A stretch of 64,000 bases of DNA from NCBI RefSeq assembly GCF_014137865.1, contig NZ_JACGWU010000004.1, positions 1 to 64,000 on the forward strand, written 5' to 3'. The DNA comes from Alpinimonas psychrophila. GTDB lineage: Bacteria > Actinomycetota > Actinomycetes > Actinomycetales > Microbacteriaceae. How positions within the stretch are numbered: position 1 is the first letter of the stretch; each line of letters starts with the position of its first letter. Position numbers and translations under genes: made by a program. Below the pieces are notes generated by a model that saw nothing but the letters and a program-made list of their open reading frames with translations, searched no databases and was not told where the DNA came from. Of this stretch, positions 62,785 to 64,000 are shown piece after piece.

Positions 62785-63082
62785 GCGCACAGACTACACA
62801 GAGCACGATGAAATCAAGTTCGCTGTCGCCACTATTTGATCTGAAGGGGCTCATTCTCACCTCAGTAGCCTGAGACTAAATTTGCCTACTGAAGAGAACG
62901 AGACGTTAACATAGCCGACCCAGAACCGTGCCCTCATTGCAGCCGAGCGCGTCGACGGTTTCTGCACGCGCTCGCCGGGTTGCACGCAGGAACCCAATCT
63001 GCGAGAATTACTATCCGAACGTCCGGTCATTTATTCGGATGAATTGGGACACGTTCCAGAGACATCGTTGTCGGGAGAAAAC
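62785..63082. promoter_or_regulatory. Gap before the thiolase gene with a candidate operator
   Basis: A 298-bp gene-free stretch. It holds the DMT promoter at its left end. About 45-70 bp before the thiolase start lie ATCCGAA (63013-63019) and its inverted copy TTCGGAT (63034-63040). Inside is the near-palindrome CCGAACGTCCGG (63015-63026). Such a site could bind a TetR-type regulator of fatty-acid genes, but none is encoded in view. Nothing else is recognised. Confidence 0.4.
62791..62796 (-). promoter_or_regulatory. Leaderless -10 box of the DMT transporter gene
   Basis: On the minus strand TAGTCT ends 6 nt before the ATG at 62784. No Shine-Dalgarno precedes the start. Confidence 0.5.
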
Positions 63083-64000
63083 ATGGCTGAAGCCTACCTC
63101 GTTGGAGGAACACGCACCGCTGTCGGGCGTTACGCCGGGGCACTGGCCATGGTTCGGCCTGATGATTTGGCGGCCATCGTTGTTCGGGAAGCCGTGCGCC
63201 GTGCCGGGATTGACCCGCAACTCATCGAAGAAGTCATCCTTGGCGCCGCCAATCAGGCCGGTGAAGACAACCGCAACGTTGCACGTATGGCCGTGCTCTT
63301 GGCGGGTCTCCCCGACACCGTTCCCGGAATCACTGTCAACCGGTTGTGCGCCTCGGGAATGTCAGCCATCACCATGGCCGCCCAGGCCATTCGCGCGGGC
63401 GACGCCGACCTGATCGTTGCTGGCGGTGTTGAATCAATGACCCGGGCCCCCTGGGTTCAGTCCAAGCCGGAACGTGCGTTTGCGAAGCCGGGTGCTCAAT
63501 TCGATACCTCGATCGGGTGGCGCTTCGCGAACCCCGTTTTGGTGGCCCGCGACAAAGCCACCTTCTCGATGCCCGAGACAGCAGAGGAAGTCGCCCGCCA
63601 TGAGGGCATCAGCCGCGAGGCGGCAGATGATTTCGCCTATGCTAGCCATCAGCGTGCGATCGCGGCCATCGACGCCGGACACTTTGTCGACGAGATCGTG
63701 GCCGTGCCCACCGCTAAGGGTGACGTTCTGGTGGACGAAGGTCCCCGCAGGGAAACCACACGCGACGGCTTGGCCGCCCTCCGAACGGTTGTCCCTGGCG
63801 GCAACGTGGTGACGGCTGGCAACTCCAGTTCCTTGAATGACGGCGCCTCGGCGATTCTCGTGGCCAGCGGCGAGGCCGTGGAGCGGTACGGTTTGACCCC
63901 CCGCGCGCGCATCGTCACCGGTGCAAGTGTGGGACTCGCCCCCGAGATCATGGGTCTTGGGCCAGTAGGTGCCACGCAGAGGGCTCTCACCCGGAGCGGC
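63083..64000 (+). CDS. Acetyl-CoA C-acetyltransferase (thiolase), 3' end cut by window edge
   Basis: The first 306 codons of a thiolase, open to the window end. It opens MAEAYLVGGTRTAVGRYAG. The nucleophilic Cys is in VNRLCASGMSAITMAAQAI near residue 90, followed by AGGVESMTRAPWV; DEGPRRETTRDGLAALRT and TAGNSSSLNDGASA belong to the substrate-loop and second-half core. The remaining His and Cys of the active site (GHP and CIGGG region) would lie beyond 64000. It likely acts in beta-oxidation or acetoacetyl-CoA metabolism. The start is set by GGGAGA 8 bases upstream of ATG. Confidence 0.92.
   Translation, partial: MAEAYLVGGTRTAVGRYAGALAMVRPDDLAAIVVREAVRRAGIDPQLIEEVILGAANQAGEDNRNVARMAVLLAGLPDTVPGITVNRLCASGMSAITMAAQAIRAGDADLIVAGGVESMTRAPWVQSKPERAFAKPGAQFDTSIGWRFANPVLVARDKATFSMPETAEEVARHEGISREAADDFAYASHQRAIAAIDAGHFVDEIVAVPTAKGDVLVDEGPRRETTRDGLAALRTVVPGGNVVTAGNSSSLNDGASAILVASGEAVERYGLTPRARIVTGASVGLAPEIMGLGPVGATQRALTRSG

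Overview
The window is chromosomal DNA from a high-GC Gram-positive bacterium. It most resembles a Microbacteriaceae-type actinobacterium of moderately high GC, by eye in the high fifties percent. The basis is gene order: pcnA | DUF6049-murJ-trxB-trxA ... parB-parA-rsmG-jag-yidC-yidD-rnpA-rpmH | oriC | dnaA-dnaN-recF-dciA-gyrB-gyrA-DUF3566-tRNA-Ile-tRNA-Ala ... ppiA-rhomboid | crgA | sortase-trpG | pknB-pknA-pbpA-rodA-pstP-fhaB-fhaA. This is the classic actinobacterial origin neighbourhood. No database search was possible, so family calls rest on motifs, length and context.

Layout. 1-8.8 kb: tRNA maturation, MurJ and its DUF6049 partner, thioredoxin system, a PLP aminotransferase and a D-Ala-D-Ala ligase-like enzyme. 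8.8-13.8 kb (minus): chromosome segregation, rRNA methylation, membrane insertion, RNase P protein and L34, with two parS sites in gene junctions and a third inside dciA. 13.8-23.9 kb: oriC with DnaA boxes, then the replication and gyrase genes. 23.9-29.0 kb: tRNA-Ile and tRNA-Ala, then a variable stretch. An 81-bp exact direct repeat, one copy overlapping the 3' end of tRNA-Ala, brackets a single alpha/beta hydrolase gene. After it come a phosphoesterase, a His-tailed DMT transporter and small genes. 29.1-41.4 kb: cyclophilin, rhomboid, crgA, class E sortase, a 52-aa membrane peptide, trpG and the PknA/PknB-PBP-RodA-phosphatase-FHA cell-wall growth operon.

41.5-48.1 kb holds a compact signalling and redox locus. 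A histidine kinase and an OmpR-type regulator diverge from three tandem paralogous secreted peptides. Each peptide gene has the same promoter: TTGG-N7-TTGG at one-turn spacing, then a -10 box 6-7 nt before a leaderless ATG. The third peptide gene runs into a fourth exported Ala/Pro-rich protein, an ApbE-type flavin transferase and a heme-flavin-[2Fe-2S] membrane reductase. I infer a regulated extracytoplasmic electron-transfer system.

49.4-62.8 kb is an accessory catabolic region. Ten minus-strand genes encode an OpuC-like ABC importer, a formaldehyde-activating-enzyme (Fae) homologue, an enolase-superfamily enzyme, two aldehyde dehydrogenases, a beta-hydroxyacid dehydrogenase and an iron-type alcohol dehydrogenase. 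They face a divergent IclR regulator; a Zn-alcohol dehydrogenase and a DMT transporter flank them. The substrate is unknown; an osmolyte-like compound whose breakdown releases formaldehyde is my inference. The window ends inside a thiolase gene. At least ten genes appear to use leaderless transcripts with a TANNNT box 6-7 nt before the start codon.
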